From Streptomyces griseoluteus (GTDB lineage Bacteria; Actinomycetota; Actinomycetes; Streptomycetales; Streptomycetaceae), in assembly GCA_000717735.1 (NCBI GenBank), contig JOBE01000014.1:1-64000 (forward strand): a stretch of DNA of 64,000 nucleotides, read 5' to 3'. Position 1 is the first letter of the stretch. Every line of letters starts with the position of its first letter. The translations under genes were made by a program, and so were the position numbers. The notes under the pieces were generated by a model. It did no database searches. It was not told the origin of the DNA and worked only from the letters and a program-made list of their open reading frames with translations. Positions 1 through 8,836 of this stretch are shown in pieces.

Positions 1-134
1 GGGCGGCGGGGGGCGGGGCCGGAGGAGCGGGGCCCCGGCGAGGGGGAGCCGGTGCCGCAGGCGGTGGCGGGGGCTCCCGCGAGGGCGGTGGCGGCACCTG
101 CCCTGAGGACTCCGCGGCGGTCGGTCGGCTTCAC
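1..134 (-). CDS. Tat-type lipoprotein, N-terminal part only (runs off the left edge)
   Basis: Only the first 44 codons are inside the window. A GTG at 134 opens a frame that stays open to base 1 on the minus strand. It begins with a short basic stretch holding a twin-arginine-like motif (DRRGVLRAG), then an alanine-rich core and a possible lipobox ending ATAC, followed by a Gly/Ser/Pro-rich linker. This is what a Tat-exported, lipid-anchored Streptomyces protein looks like. The mature domain lies outside the window, so its function cannot be named. No strong ribosome binding site is seen; a TTGAAT six bases before the GTG could be the -10 of a leaderless promoter. Confidence 0.55.
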   Translation of the reverse strand, partial: MKPTDRRGVLRAGAATALAGAPATACGTGSPSPGPRSSGPAPRR

Positions 135-456
135 CCGGCCATTCAAAGCCGTCGATGCCCGATTTGTTACGATTAGGCCAATTCAGGACGTTTACAGGCA
201 CCCTATCGATCGCCCACCATGCGGACGACCCGGGGAAACAAGCAATGAACCGCATAGTCATTCACAGTTTGCAAGGTGAGTGCTCCATGTCACCAACGAT
301 TCACTATCAAACTGTCCGGATTCATCCCACCTTGCCCCGCTAGAGACTTTTGGCGGCACGGCCACCTGTCTGCCATAGTCGGAGACACGACCCCCATTGA
401 CCCGGGCCAGGTCGACATAGCAGCCGTGGATACACCCCCCCGTCCACGGCGCACCA
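135..456. other. Intergenic region with visibly lower GC, no supported gene
   Basis: About 320 bases between the left-edge lipoprotein start and the terminator of the ATPase gene. The stretch 160-345 has clearly more A and T than its surroundings. An 8-bp inverted repeat (GCAAGGTG at 271-278, CACCTTGC at 328-335) encloses about 49 bases. Short open frames here carry no recognisable domain. It probably holds the promoter of the left-edge gene, and could hold a small RNA, but nothing shows that directly. Confidence 0.4.
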
Positions 457-503
457 CACGGAAGCCCCCAGCTGCCTCACCACGGCGCACGGGGGCTTCC
501 GTG
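457..503 (-). terminator. Rho-independent-type hairpin after the ATPase gene
   Basis: A perfect 13-bp inverted repeat (457-469 with 491-503, arm CACGGAAGCCCCC) with a 21-base loop starts four bases after the stop codon of the gene ending at 507. Like many Streptomyces terminators it has no clear U tract. Confidence 0.7.
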
Positions 504-506
504 CGT

Positions 507-1013
507 TCAGGCCCGGTCGGCGACCCGCATCTCGAACCAGGTCGTCTTGCCGCGCGGGGCCAGATCCACACCCCAGCGGTCCGAGAGCTTGTCGACGAGG
601 AAGAGCCCCCGGCCGCTGACGTCGAGCTCGTGCACCGGCATCAGACAGGGCAGTCCGCGCGAGGGGTCCCGGACCTCGATCCGGATCCAGCCGCGCCGCC
701 GCTGTAACCGCAGGGCGAAGACCCGGGCGCCGGTGTGCCGGACCGCGTTCCCCACGAGTTCGGAGACGAGGAGGACCGCGTGCTCGGCGATCTGCGGGCC
801 GAGGCCCCACTGCCGCAGCACCACGTGATGGGTGAGCCTGCGGGCCAGCCACGCGGACTCCGGACGGGACGGCAGCCGGACGTCCTCCTCTGCCGGATTA
901 CCGTACAACTCCACTGCCTCGGCGGCCTGTTCGTCATCCGCGGCCGGTGACCACCGCGCTGCGGCGGCGCTGCCGCGCTGCCACGGTTGTTCCCTACCCT
1001 CCAGGCCCGCCAT
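507..1013 (-). CDS. RsbW-like ATP-binding protein (HATPase_c, anti-sigma factor type)
   Basis: A stand-alone GHKL ATPase of 168 residues. The N box (ELVGNAVRHTG, about residue 84), a DPSRG G1 box and the GRGLFLVDKLSDRWG G2 region are all visible, with no sensor or dimerisation domain. Streptomyces encode dozens of these small cytoplasmic kinases, related to RsbW and SpoIIAB, which bind sigma factors or phosphorylate anti-anti-sigma partners. No sigma factor or STAS partner lies beside it, so its target is unknown. The first 40 or so residues are low complexity; the start at 1013 is the longest option, and a GTG near 914 is a possible shorter start. A strong terminator follows the stop. Confidence 0.85.
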   Translation of the reverse strand: MAGLEGREQPWQRGSAAAARWSPAADDEQAAEAVELYGNPAEEDVRLPSRPESAWLARRLTHHVVLRQWGLGPQIAEHAVLLVSELVGNAVRHTGARVFALRLQRRRGWIRIEVRDPSRGLPCLMPVHELDVSGRGLFLVDKLSDRWGVDLAPRGKTTWFEMRVADRA

Positions 1014-1044
1014 GCCCCCATCATGGCCGCACGGAGGCGTCCGC

Positions 1045-1072
1045 GGGGGCCGTTCCGGTGGAATCGGCCCCC
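1045..1072 (-). terminator. Hairpin downstream of the enoyl-CoA hydratase gene
   Basis: An 8-bp GC-rich stem (GGGGGCCG with CGGCCCCC), extended inside by TTCC/GGAA around a three-base loop with one bulged T. It lies 12 bases past the stop at 1084, between that gene and the ATPase start. Confidence 0.6.
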
Positions 1073-1083
1073 TGGAACACCCG

Positions 1084-1851
1084 TCAGGCGAACTTCGCCT
1101 TCCCCGGGCCCTCCTCGACGAAGCTGCGCATGCCGCGCTCGCGGTCCTCCGTCGCGAACAGGCCCGCGAACCAGGTGCGCTCGATGGCGAGACCGGTGTC
1201 GATGTCGGCCTCCAGACCCTGGTCGATCGCCTCCTTGGCGGCCCGCAGGGCGACCGCAGGACCCTGCGCCAGCTTCGCGGCCCAGGCGTGCGCCTGCTCG
1301 TACACCTCGGCGGCGGGCACGACCCGGTCCACCAGACCCAGCGTCAGGGCCTCGTCCGCCTTGACCATCCGGCCGGTGAAGATGAGGTCCTTCGCCTTGG
1401 AGGGGCCGACCAGGCGGGACAGGCGCTGGGTGCCGCCCGCACCCGGGATCAGGCCGAGCAGGATCTCCGGCTGGCCCAGCTTCGCGTTGTCGGCGGCGAT
1501 CCGGTAGTCGGCGCAGAGCGCGAGCTCACAGCCGCCGCCGAGGGCGTAGCCGGTGATCGCGGCGACGACGGGCTTGGGGATGCGGGCGACGGCGGTGAAG
1601 GAGTCCTGGAGGGCGCGGGAGCGCTTGACCATGGCCACGTGGTCCATGACCTGCATCTCCTTGATGTCCGCGCCGGCCGCGAACACCTTCTCGCCGCCGT
1701 AGAGGATCACGGCCCGCACGTCGTCGCGGTCGGTCGCCTCCTGGGCCAGCTCGCGCAGCCGGTCCTGGGTGGCGACGTCCAGGGCGTTCATCGGGGGGCG
1801 GTCGAGGCGGATCGTGCCGACGCCTTCGGCGACTTCGAGGTTCACAGTCAT
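1084..1851 (-). CDS. Enoyl-CoA hydratase/isomerase family protein
   Basis: A 255-residue crotonase-fold protein covering the usual full length. Both catalytic glutamates of the hydratase family are present: E109 in GGGCEL and E129 in GQPEILLG, 20 residues apart as in mammalian crotonase. The oxyanion-hole segments (AAGADIKEM near residue 58 and ALGGG near 104) and the PGAGGTQRL signature are intact. It should hydrate trans-2-enoyl-CoA thioesters in fatty acid or amino acid breakdown, in the cytoplasm. No other beta-oxidation gene is adjacent, so the physiological substrate is open. It starts with ATG, has its own downstream hairpin, and is separated from the transpeptidase gene behind it by a strong terminator, so it is probably monocistronic. 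Confidence 0.9.
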   Translation of the reverse strand: MTVNLEVAEGVGTIRLDRPPMNALDVATQDRLRELAQEATDRDDVRAVILYGGEKVFAAGADIKEMQVMDHVAMVKRSRALQDSFTAVARIPKPVVAAITGYALGGGCELALCADYRIAADNAKLGQPEILLGLIPGAGGTQRLSRLVGPSKAKDLIFTGRMVKADEALTLGLVDRVVPAAEVYEQAHAWAAKLAQGPAVALRAAKEAIDQGLEADIDTGLAIERTWFAGLFATEDRERGMRSFVEEGPGKAKFA

Positions 1852-1879
1852 GAGGGAAGGTTAGTGTCCGTTAACGGGA

Positions 1880-1916
1880 GCGGGCCCGGTGCTGTTGCTC
1901 ACAGCACCGGGCCCGC
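1880..1916 (-). terminator. Strong hairpin after the first L,D-transpeptidase gene
   Basis: A perfect 16-bp inverted repeat (1880-1895 with 1901-1916) with a 5-base loop, 17 bases beyond the stop codon at 1933. It separates the transpeptidase from the enoyl-CoA hydratase gene. Confidence 0.8.
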
Positions 1917-1932
1917 ACTCCGTCGCGTACGG

Positions 1933-3198
1933 CTACGCGATCCACTCCGACCAGGGCATGTTCCAGCCGTTCAGGCCGTTCTCCGGCTTGATCTGCTTGT
2001 CCTTGGAGTTCTTCACGACGACGACGTCGCCGATGATCGAGCGGTCGTAGAACCAGGCGGCCGGCATGGAGCTGTCGCCCGCACCCCGCGCGTCCTGGAG
2101 GCCGACGCAGCCGTGGCTGACGTTGGAGGAGCCGAAGGTGCCCGCCGAGGCCCAGTAGTTGCCGTGCACGAAAGTGCCGGACTGGGACAGGCGCATCGCG
2201 TGCGGCACGTCCTTGATGTCGTACTCGCCGCCGAAGCCGACGGTGGCCCCGTTCATGCGGGTCACCTTGAACTTCTCGCTGATGACCATCTGACCGTTGT
2301 ACGTGGTCGTCGACGGGGCGCCCGCGGTGATCGGGATCGTCTTGATGATCTTGCCGTCGCGCTCGACCTTCATCGTCTTGGCGCTCGCGTCGACCGTGGA
2401 GACCTGACGGCGGCCGATGGTGAAGGAGACCTTCTTCTTCTGCTTGCCGTAGACGCCCGGGCGGCCCTCGACGCCGTCCAGGTTGAGCTCGACGGTCACC
2501 TTGGTGCCCGCGGCCCAGTAGTTCTCCGGGCGGAAGTCGAGGCGGTCGTTGCCGAACCAGTGCCCCTCGATCTCGACGGCGGGAACGGCCGTCACCTTGA
2601 TGGCCTTCTCGACGGCGTCGGGGTCGGTGATGCCCCGGGTGAAGTTGATGGACACCGGCATGCCGACGCCGACGGTCGAACCGTCCTCCGGCGTGTAGTG
2701 GCCGATGAAGGTGTTCTTCGGAACCAGGGTGGTGAAGGTGGTGTCCTTCGCCGACTCACGGCCCTCGGCGTCCTTCGCGACCGCGTGGACCTTGTACTGG
2801 GTGGCCGCGGCCAGGTGGGCGGTGGGCGTCCAGCTGGCGCCGTCCGCCGCGATCTCGCCCTCGACCTCGGTGCCCTTGGAGTCGGCGACCGTGACCGTGG
2901 TCAGCTTGCCCTGGGCCGCGGTGACCTTGAGGGCCCCGCTGGTGGCGACCGCGTCGGCGCCGTCCTTCGGAAGGATCGTCACGACCGCCTGGGAGGCGGC
3001 GTTGTCCTGCTTGCCGCCGCCCTGGGCCGCCGGTCCCTGTCCCCCGTTACCGCCGGCGGGCGTCTCGCCGCCGCCGCAGGCGGTGAGCACCAGGAGCATC
3101 GCTCCCGCCGCCAGGGCCTGCAGCCGGACGCCCCCACGTCGTCGGCCGCGTCGCCCGGTCGTCCCTACCGATGTCCCCGATATCGGCTGCCCGTTCAC
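1933..3198 (-). CDS. L,D-transpeptidase lipoprotein with Ig-like domains
   Basis: 421 residues. The N-terminus has a basic run, a hydrophobic core and the lipobox LTAC (Cys about residue 41), so the protein should be anchored outside the membrane. Two Ig-like domains (roughly 60-260) precede a YkuD catalytic domain. The active site motif SHGCVGL places the nucleophile at C364, and HGNYW carries the supporting His. This is the layout of LdtMt2 and other actinobacterial enzymes that make 3-3 cross-links between diaminopimelate residues in peptidoglycan. The C-terminus has the Trp-rich tail (NGWNMPWSEW) of the family. The GTG start at 3198 has a GGGGAGA ribosome site. A close paralogue follows at 3384-4601 but has its own regulatory gap, so the pair looks like a duplication. 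Confidence 0.92.
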   Translation of the reverse strand: MNGQPISGTSVGTTGRRGRRRGGVRLQALAAGAMLLVLTACGGGETPAGGNGGQGPAAQGGGKQDNAASQAVVTILPKDGADAVATSGALKVTAAQGKLTTVTVADSKGTEVEGEIAADGASWTPTAHLAAATQYKVHAVAKDAEGRESAKDTTFTTLVPKNTFIGHYTPEDGSTVGVGMPVSINFTRGITDPDAVEKAIKVTAVPAVEIEGHWFGNDRLDFRPENYWAAGTKVTVELNLDGVEGRPGVYGKQKKKVSFTIGRRQVSTVDASAKTMKVERDGKIIKTIPITAGAPSTTTYNGQMVISEKFKVTRMNGATVGFGGEYDIKDVPHAMRLSQSGTFVHGNYWASAGTFGSSNVSHGCVGLQDARGAGDSSMPAAWFYDRSIIGDVVVVKNSKDKQIKPENGLNGWNMPWSEWIA

Positions 3199-3383
3199 TG
3201 TGGTCGTCTCCCCTCACACGGCCTGGCACCGCCACGGCCCCACCCCCGTGCGCATTCACTTGCGCACACGGCGCTAGATAATCACACCGCAGGACACGAA
3301 AGATCCTCGTGAATGTCACCGTTCCGTCCCGATCGATCTGCTAGGACGACGGGCGTGCAAGGCGGTACGAGGGGGACGAGAGG

Positions 3384-4601
3384 TCAGTGCAGTGCGGAGC
3401 CGGCCTTCCACAGGTTCCACTCCATGTTCCAGCCTCCGAGGCCGTTGTCGGGAGCCACCTTCCGGTCACGGGAGTTGACCACCTCCACCACGTCGCCGAT
3501 GAGCGTCCGGTCGAAGAACCAGCCCGCGGGCGAGTCCGCGCTCCCGCCCTTCTCGTCCCGCAGTCCGACGCAGCCGTGGCTGACGTTGGCGGAGCCGAAG
3601 GTTCCGGGCGAGGCCCAGTAGTTGCCGTGCAGGAAGGTCCCCGACTCGGTGAGACGCATGGCGTGCGGGACGTCCTTGATGTCGTACTCGCCGCCGAAGC
3701 CGACCGTGCGCCCGTCCATCCGCGTCACGTCGTACAGCTCGGTGACGACCATCTTCCCGTTGTACGTGGTGGTCTTCGGCGCCCCGGCCGTGATCGGCAG
3801 GGTGGCCAGGACCTCGCCGTTCCTCCTGACCTCCATGGTGTGCGCGGCGGCGTCCACCAGGGACACCTGGGAGCGGCCGACGGTGAAGCCGACCGTCTTG
3901 CGCTGGATGCCGTACACGCCGGGCGCCCCCTCGACGTCCCGCAGGCCGAGCTCGACGGTGACGCGGGTGCCCGGCTGCCAGTACGCGGCGGGGCGGAAGT
4001 CGAGCCGCTCCTTGCCGAACCAGTGGCCGACGACCTCCACCGGCGGCTCCGAGGTGATCCTGATGGCCCGTTCGACCTCGGCCCGGTTCTCGATCGGCCG
4101 GTTGAAGCCGAAGGAGACGATCATGCCGGTGCCGACCGTGGAACGGTTCTCCGGTTTGAAGTAGCCGATGAAACGGCTCTCCGGAACGACGGTGGTGAAG
4201 GTGGTGTGCCGGGCGGAGCGGCGCCCGTGCGCGTCGAGCGCGACCGCGTCCACGCTGTACTTCGCGGCCAGCGCGAGCCGGGTGTCCGGCCGGGGCCGCC
4301 AGCGCAGCCCGTCCGCGGAGATCTCCCCGGCGACCCGGGTCCGCTGGGCGTCCTCCACCTGGACCACGGTCACCCGTTCGAGCCGCCCGCTGTCCACCCC
4401 CACCTCGACCGGGCCCCCGGCGGGCACCCCCCGGCTGCCGTCCTCGGGGCTGATCCGGATGACGTCACCCGGGGCCCGCGCCTTGCCCGGCAGGGAGACG
4501 TCGATGCCCCGTCCGCCGCCGTCTCCCGTGCAGCCCACGAGGCCCGCCATCAGTCCCGCCACCGCGAGGGCGTACCCCGCCCGCTTCCATACAAGTGTCA
4601 C
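3384..4601 (-). CDS. Second L,D-transpeptidase lipoprotein (paralogue)
   Basis: 405 residues from a GTG at 4601. This start puts the hydrophobic signal and the lipobox GLVGC right at the N-terminus; longer in-frame starts would add a Pro/Arg-rich stretch that overlaps the divergent glgX leader and does not look like protein. Two Ig-like domains are followed by a YkuD domain with SHGCVGL (nucleophile C344) and HGNYW. It should act on the outer face of the membrane on peptidoglycan stem peptides. It is strongly similar to the gene at 1933-3198 along its whole length, and only 185 bases separate them. The two may differ in growth-stage or stress expression. Confidence 0.9.
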   Translation of the reverse strand: MTLVWKRAGYALAVAGLMAGLVGCTGDGGGRGIDVSLPGKARAPGDVIRISPEDGSRGVPAGGPVEVGVDSGRLERVTVVQVEDAQRTRVAGEISADGLRWRPRPDTRLALAAKYSVDAVALDAHGRRSARHTTFTTVVPESRFIGYFKPENRSTVGTGMIVSFGFNRPIENRAEVERAIRITSEPPVEVVGHWFGKERLDFRPAAYWQPGTRVTVELGLRDVEGAPGVYGIQRKTVGFTVGRSQVSLVDAAAHTMEVRRNGEVLATLPITAGAPKTTTYNGKMVVTELYDVTRMDGRTVGFGGEYDIKDVPHAMRLTESGTFLHGNYWASPGTFGSANVSHGCVGLRDEKGGSADSPAGWFFDRTLIGDVVEVVNSRDRKVAPDNGLGGWNMEWNLWKAGSALH

Positions 4602-4765
4602 GCTCGGCCCAACGACGGCCACCCTCCAGGGGAAACGTGCGTACGGGTCATGTTGGGAGCGGGCCGGTGCGGGCAGAACAGGAGGAGGACCACGCGCGGA
4701 AGCGGCGGCCGGGACGCCGCCGCTCCCCCGCGTGCGGGCCCGACGAGCCGCGGGAGGCCGGAACG

Positions 4766-6964
4766 GTGGCGAGCACAGCCGAGCAGGAGGCGGTACCGGA
4801 GCATGCCCCGGAGCGGGCCGGCGGGCCACCCGTGTGGCCCGGCGCCCCGACACCCCTGGGCGCCCGCTGCCGGGTCGGCCCCGACGGGATCGCGGGCACC
4901 AACTTCGCCCTGTGGGCGGGCGGGGCGGAGGCGGTCGAACTGTGCCTCTTCGACCCCGACGGGACGGAGCGGCGGCTGCCGCTGACCGAGCTGACCCACG
5001 AGATCTGGCACGGCTTCGTGCCCGGGATCGGGGCGGGACAGCGGTACGGCTACCGGGTGCACGGCCGCTGGGACCCGTGGACGGGCGCCCGGTGGAACCC
5101 GGCGAAGCTGCTCCTCGACCCGTACGCGCGGGCCGTCGACGGCGACTTCTCCCTTCCGGCGGAGGTGTACGGGCACGTCAGGGACTGGCCGCAGCAGCAC
5201 GTCGCCGACACCGTCCGCGACGAGCGGGACTCCGCGCCGTTCGTCCCGAAGGGGGTCGTCGTCCAGGACGACGACGACTGGTCCGACGACCGCAGACCCA
5301 AGACGCCCTGGCAGGACTCGGTCATCTACGAGATGCACGTGAAGGGCTTCACCAAGCTCCACCCGGGCATCCCCGAGCACTTGCGGGGCACCTACGCGGG
5401 CCTGGCCCATCCGGCGGCGATCGAGCACCTCGTACGGCTCGGGGTGACGGCGGTGGAGCTGCTGCCGGTCCACCAGTTCGCGCACGAGGACCACCTCCTC
5501 CAACGCGGCCTGCGCAACCACTGGGGCTACAACTCCATCGGCTACTTCGCCCCGCACGCCGGCTACTCCTCCTCGGGGACGACCGGGCAGCAGGTCGGCG
5601 AGTTCAAGCGGATGGTGCGGGCGCTGCACGCGGCCGGGATCGAGGTCATCCTCGACGTCGTCTACAACCACACGGCGGAGGCGGGCGAGTTCGGCCCCAC
5701 CCTGTCCCTGAAGGGCATCGACAACCGCGGCTACTACCGGCTCCAGTCCGACGCCCGCCGGTACGCCGACTACACGGGCTGCGGCAACACCCTGCACGTC
5801 GTCCAGCCGCAGGTGCTGCGGCTCATCACCGACTCCCTGCGCTACTGGGTCACGGAGATGGGCGTCGACGGCTTCCGCTTCGACCTGGCGGCGGCGCTCG
5901 CCCGCTCGATGCACGACGTCGACATGCTCTCCCCCTTCCTCGCGGTCATCGCCCAGGACCCGGTCCTGCGCCGGGTCAAGCTGATCGCCGAACCGTGGGA
6001 CGTGGGCAACGGCGGCTACCAGGTCGGCGCCTTCCCACCCCTCTGGACCGAGTGGAACGACCGCTACCGGGACGCCGTACGGGACTTCTGGCGCGGCGCG
6101 CTGCCCGACGTGCGGGACCTCGGCTACCGGCTCTCCGGCTCCAGCGACCTGTACGCCTGGGGCGGGCGCCGGCCGTACGCCTCGGTCAACTTCGTCACCG
6201 CGCACGACGGCTTCACCCTGCGGGACCTCGTCACGTACGAGCGCAAGCACAACGAGGCCAACGGCGAGGGCAACAGAGACGGCACCCACGACAACCGCTC
6301 CTGGAACTGCGGGACGGAGGGCGAGACCGACGACCCGGCGATCAGCACCCTGCGCCTGCGCCAGCAGCGCAACCTCCTCACCACCCTCCTCCTCTCCACC
6401 GGCGTCCCGATGCTCGTCGCGGGCGACGAGATGGGCCGCACCCAGGGCGGCAACAACAACGCGTACTGCCAGGACAACGAGACGGGCTGGCTCGACTGGA
6501 CCCTCCCGGACGACCCGGGAAGGTCCCACCTCCTCACCCTCACCCGCCGCCTGCTCGACCTGCGCCACCGCCACCCTGTACTGCGCCGCCGCGCCTTCTT
6601 CTCCGGCCGGGGCGCCGACGGGCTGCGGGACCTGGCCTGGTTCGGGGCCGACGGCACCGAGATGACCGAGCGGGACTGGTACACCCCGACCGCCACCATC
6701 GCCCTCTACCTTTCGGGCCGCGACATACCGGGCCGGGACGAGCGCGGCGAGCAGATCGCCGACGACAGCTTCCTCGCCGTCCTCCACGCGGGCCCGCAGC
6801 CCCTCGACTTCCGCCTCCCGGGCCCGCCCTGGGCGGAGACGTACGAACTGACCGTCGACACCGCCCGCGAGGACCAGTCCGCCGCCCCCGGCACGGAGCA
6901 CCGGGGCGGGGAGACGATCACGGTGGGAGGACGGTCGGTGGTGCTGCTGCGGGTCAGGGAGTGA
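4766..6964 (+). CDS. glgX: Glycogen debranching enzyme (isoamylase type)
   Basis: 732 residues with an N-terminal CBM48 domain (about 30-130) and a GH13 TIM barrel. The catalytic set is present: nucleophile D373 in GFRFDLA, acid/base E409 in LIAEPWD, and the transition-state Asp D481 in TAHDGFT. The insert with NNAYCQDNE and the sequence around GHVRDWP are typical of GlgX. It hydrolyses alpha-1,6 branches of glycogen trimmed by phosphorylase, in the cytoplasm. The GTG start at 4766 follows a GGGAGG site and gives a normal family N-terminus. glgP and the GlgE block lie further along the window, so both synthesis and breakdown of alpha-glucan map here. It is divergent from the transpeptidase gene. 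Confidence 0.93.
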   Translation: MASTAEQEAVPEHAPERAGGPPVWPGAPTPLGARCRVGPDGIAGTNFALWAGGAEAVELCLFDPDGTERRLPLTELTHEIWHGFVPGIGAGQRYGYRVHGRWDPWTGARWNPAKLLLDPYARAVDGDFSLPAEVYGHVRDWPQQHVADTVRDERDSAPFVPKGVVVQDDDDWSDDRRPKTPWQDSVIYEMHVKGFTKLHPGIPEHLRGTYAGLAHPAAIEHLVRLGVTAVELLPVHQFAHEDHLLQRGLRNHWGYNSIGYFAPHAGYSSSGTTGQQVGEFKRMVRALHAAGIEVILDVVYNHTAEAGEFGPTLSLKGIDNRGYYRLQSDARRYADYTGCGNTLHVVQPQVLRLITDSLRYWVTEMGVDGFRFDLAAALARSMHDVDMLSPFLAVIAQDPVLRRVKLIAEPWDVGNGGYQVGAFPPLWTEWNDRYRDAVRDFWRGALPDVRDLGYRLSGSSDLYAWGGRRPYASVNFVTAHDGFTLRDLVTYERKHNEANGEGNRDGTHDNRSWNCGTEGETDDPAISTLRLRQQRNLLTTLLLSTGVPMLVAGDEMGRTQGGNNNAYCQDNETGWLDWTLPDDPGRSHLLTLTRRLLDLRHRHPVLRRRAFFSGRGADGLRDLAWFGADGTEMTERDWYTPTATIALYLSGRDIPGRDERGEQIADDSFLAVLHAGPQPLDFRLPGPPWAETYELTVDTAREDQSAAPGTEHRGGETITVGGRSVVLLRVRE

Positions 6965-7027
6965 GGCCGCACGCCGACCGGAAAACCGGATGAGAGGCGT
7001 CAGGGGCGAACCGTAAGGTCGCACCTG

Positions 7028-8836
7028 ATGCCCGAGATACCTGTCGCCCCAGAGCCCCCCGCGCCCGCCGCCCCCGACCGCTCGGCGGTGCGGGCGCTGC
7101 TCCGTCTCTGGCCGTACGTACGGCCCGTGCGGAGGCGCCTGTTCACGGCCGCGTTCGTCGCCGTCGTCGCCTCCTGCCTGTCCCTCGTCATCCCCCTCGT
7201 CCTGAAGTGGCTGGTGGACGGTCCCGTCGCGGACCGGGACCCCGGCGGGGTGTGGCTCGGAGCCCTCTACCTCCTGCTGCTCGGCATCACCGAGGCGGTG
7301 CTCTTCGGGTTCCGGCGCTGGCTGGTGGCCCGGCCGCTGGCCGGGGTCGAGGCGCGGATGCGGGCCGACCTGTACGGCAGGCTCCAGCGGCTGCCGATCG
7401 CCTTCCACGACCGGTGGGCGTCGGGCCAGCTGCTCTCCCGCGGCACGACCGACCTCATGCTGGTCCGCATGTTCCTGGCCTTCCCGCTGACGTTCCTCCT
7501 GGTCAACGGCGTGACGATCCTGGCGGGTTACGTCCTGCTGCTCGCCCAGGACTGGTCGCTCGGCCTGGTGCTGCTGACACCGGTCATCCCCCTGGTGATC
7601 GTCTGCTCGGTGTTCGAGGGCCGGTACGGGGCGGTGGCGCGCCGCGCACAGGACCAGGTGGGCGACCTGACGACGGTCGTCGAGGAGAGCGTCCTCGGCA
7701 TCCGGATCGTGAAGGGCTTCGGCCGGCACCGCAGCCAGGCCCTGGCCTTCCGGGACCTCGCGAGCACCCTGCGCGGCACGGAACTGGCCAAGGCGCGGCT
7801 GCTCGCCATGATCTGGGCCGTCATCACCGTCGTACCGGAACTGGCCATCGGCGCGGCCCTGGTGCTCGGCACGGTGCAGGTCGCGGACGGCGACCTGTCG
7901 GCGGGGACGCTCGTCGCGTTCCTGTCGACGGCCATGGCGCTGCGCTGGCCGGTGGAGTCGATCGGCTTCCTGCTCGCGATGAGCCAGGAGGCGGCGACCG
8001 CGACGGAACGGTACTTCGAGGTGATGGACGCCGACGAGGAACCGGACGCACCCGCCCGCACGGCCACCACCACGGACGGTCCCGGCGGGGTGCGCTTCGA
8101 GGGCGTGTCCTTCCGCTACCCGGACGCGCCGCGGGACGCCCCACCGGTCCTGGACGGGATCGACCTGCACATCCGCCCCGGGGAGACCCTGGCCCTGGTC
8201 GGCGGCACGGGCTCCGGCAAGACCACCCTGACCGCGCTCGTACCGAGGCTGCACGAGGCGTCCGCCGGCCGCATCCTGCTGGACGGCGAGGACATCGCCC
8301 TGATGGAACGGGACCGCCTGCGGTCCCTGGTGTCGATGGCCTTCGAGGAGCCGACGCTGTTCTCGGCGAGCGTCGGGGAGAACGTCCTGATGGGCGCCGG
8401 CGACGAGGCGGGCGAACCGGAGCTGCGACGCGCCCTCGGCGTGGCACAGGCCGACGGATTCGTCGACCGGCTGCCCGACGGCACGGGAACCCAGGTCGGC
8501 GAACAGGGCCTGAGCCTGTCCGGCGGCCAGCGGCAGCGCCTCGCCCTCGCCCGCGCGGTCGTCGGCCGCCCCCGCTTCCTGATCCTGGACGACCCGCTCT
8601 CGGCACTCGACGTCCACACGGAGGCCCGCGTCGAGGCGGCCCTCCGGGAGGTGCTGCGCGAGACGACGGCACTGGTCGTGGCACACCGCCCGTCGACGGT
8701 GATGCTGGCCGACCGGGTGGCGCTGCTGTCCCGGGGCCGGATCGCGGCCGTGGGCACGCACCAGGAACTGCTGCGGACCAGCGAGGAGTACGCCTGGCTG
8801 ATGTCGGGCGAGGACAAGGGGACCGAGGACCGATGA
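7028..8836 (+). CDS. ABC exporter half-transporter, degenerate-site subunit
   Basis: 602 residues: an exporter-type six-helix membrane domain (about 30-325) fused to a nucleotide-binding domain. Walker A is GGTGSGKT (K398), the signature is a perfect LSGGQ (497-501) and the H-loop His is H553. Two positions deviate: the Q-loop position is Glu (E440 in FEEPTLF), and the residue after the Walker B Asp is Asp (D522) where a catalytic Glu is normal. The next gene has the complementary pattern, so the two should form one asymmetric heterodimer. The substrate is unknown; the family exports drugs, peptides or lipids. A TAAGGT nine bases before the ATG could be a -10 for a leaderless transcript. The stop overlaps the next start (ATGA). 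Confidence 0.9.
   Translation: MPEIPVAPEPPAPAAPDRSAVRALLRLWPYVRPVRRRLFTAAFVAVVASCLSLVIPLVLKWLVDGPVADRDPGGVWLGALYLLLLGITEAVLFGFRRWLVARPLAGVEARMRADLYGRLQRLPIAFHDRWASGQLLSRGTTDLMLVRMFLAFPLTFLLVNGVTILAGYVLLLAQDWSLGLVLLTPVIPLVIVCSVFEGRYGAVARRAQDQVGDLTTVVEESVLGIRIVKGFGRHRSQALAFRDLASTLRGTELAKARLLAMIWAVITVVPELAIGAALVLGTVQVADGDLSAGTLVAFLSTAMALRWPVESIGFLLAMSQEAATATERYFEVMDADEEPDAPARTATTTDGPGGVRFEGVSFRYPDAPRDAPPVLDGIDLHIRPGETLALVGGTGSGKTTLTALVPRLHEASAGRILLDGEDIALMERDRLRSLVSMAFEEPTLFSASVGENVLMGAGDEAGEPELRRALGVAQADGFVDRLPDGTGTQVGEQGLSLSGGQRQRLALARAVVGRPRFLILDDPLSALDVHTEARVEAALREVLRETTALVVAHRPSTVMLADRVALLSRGRIAAVGTHQELLRTSEEYAWLMSGEDKGTEDR

Noticed and set aside
832..3312. An 826-codon plus-strand frame across enoyl-CoA hydratase and the first transpeptidase
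   Set aside because: It overlaps two clear minus-strand genes and encodes only Arg/Gly/Val-rich sequence.
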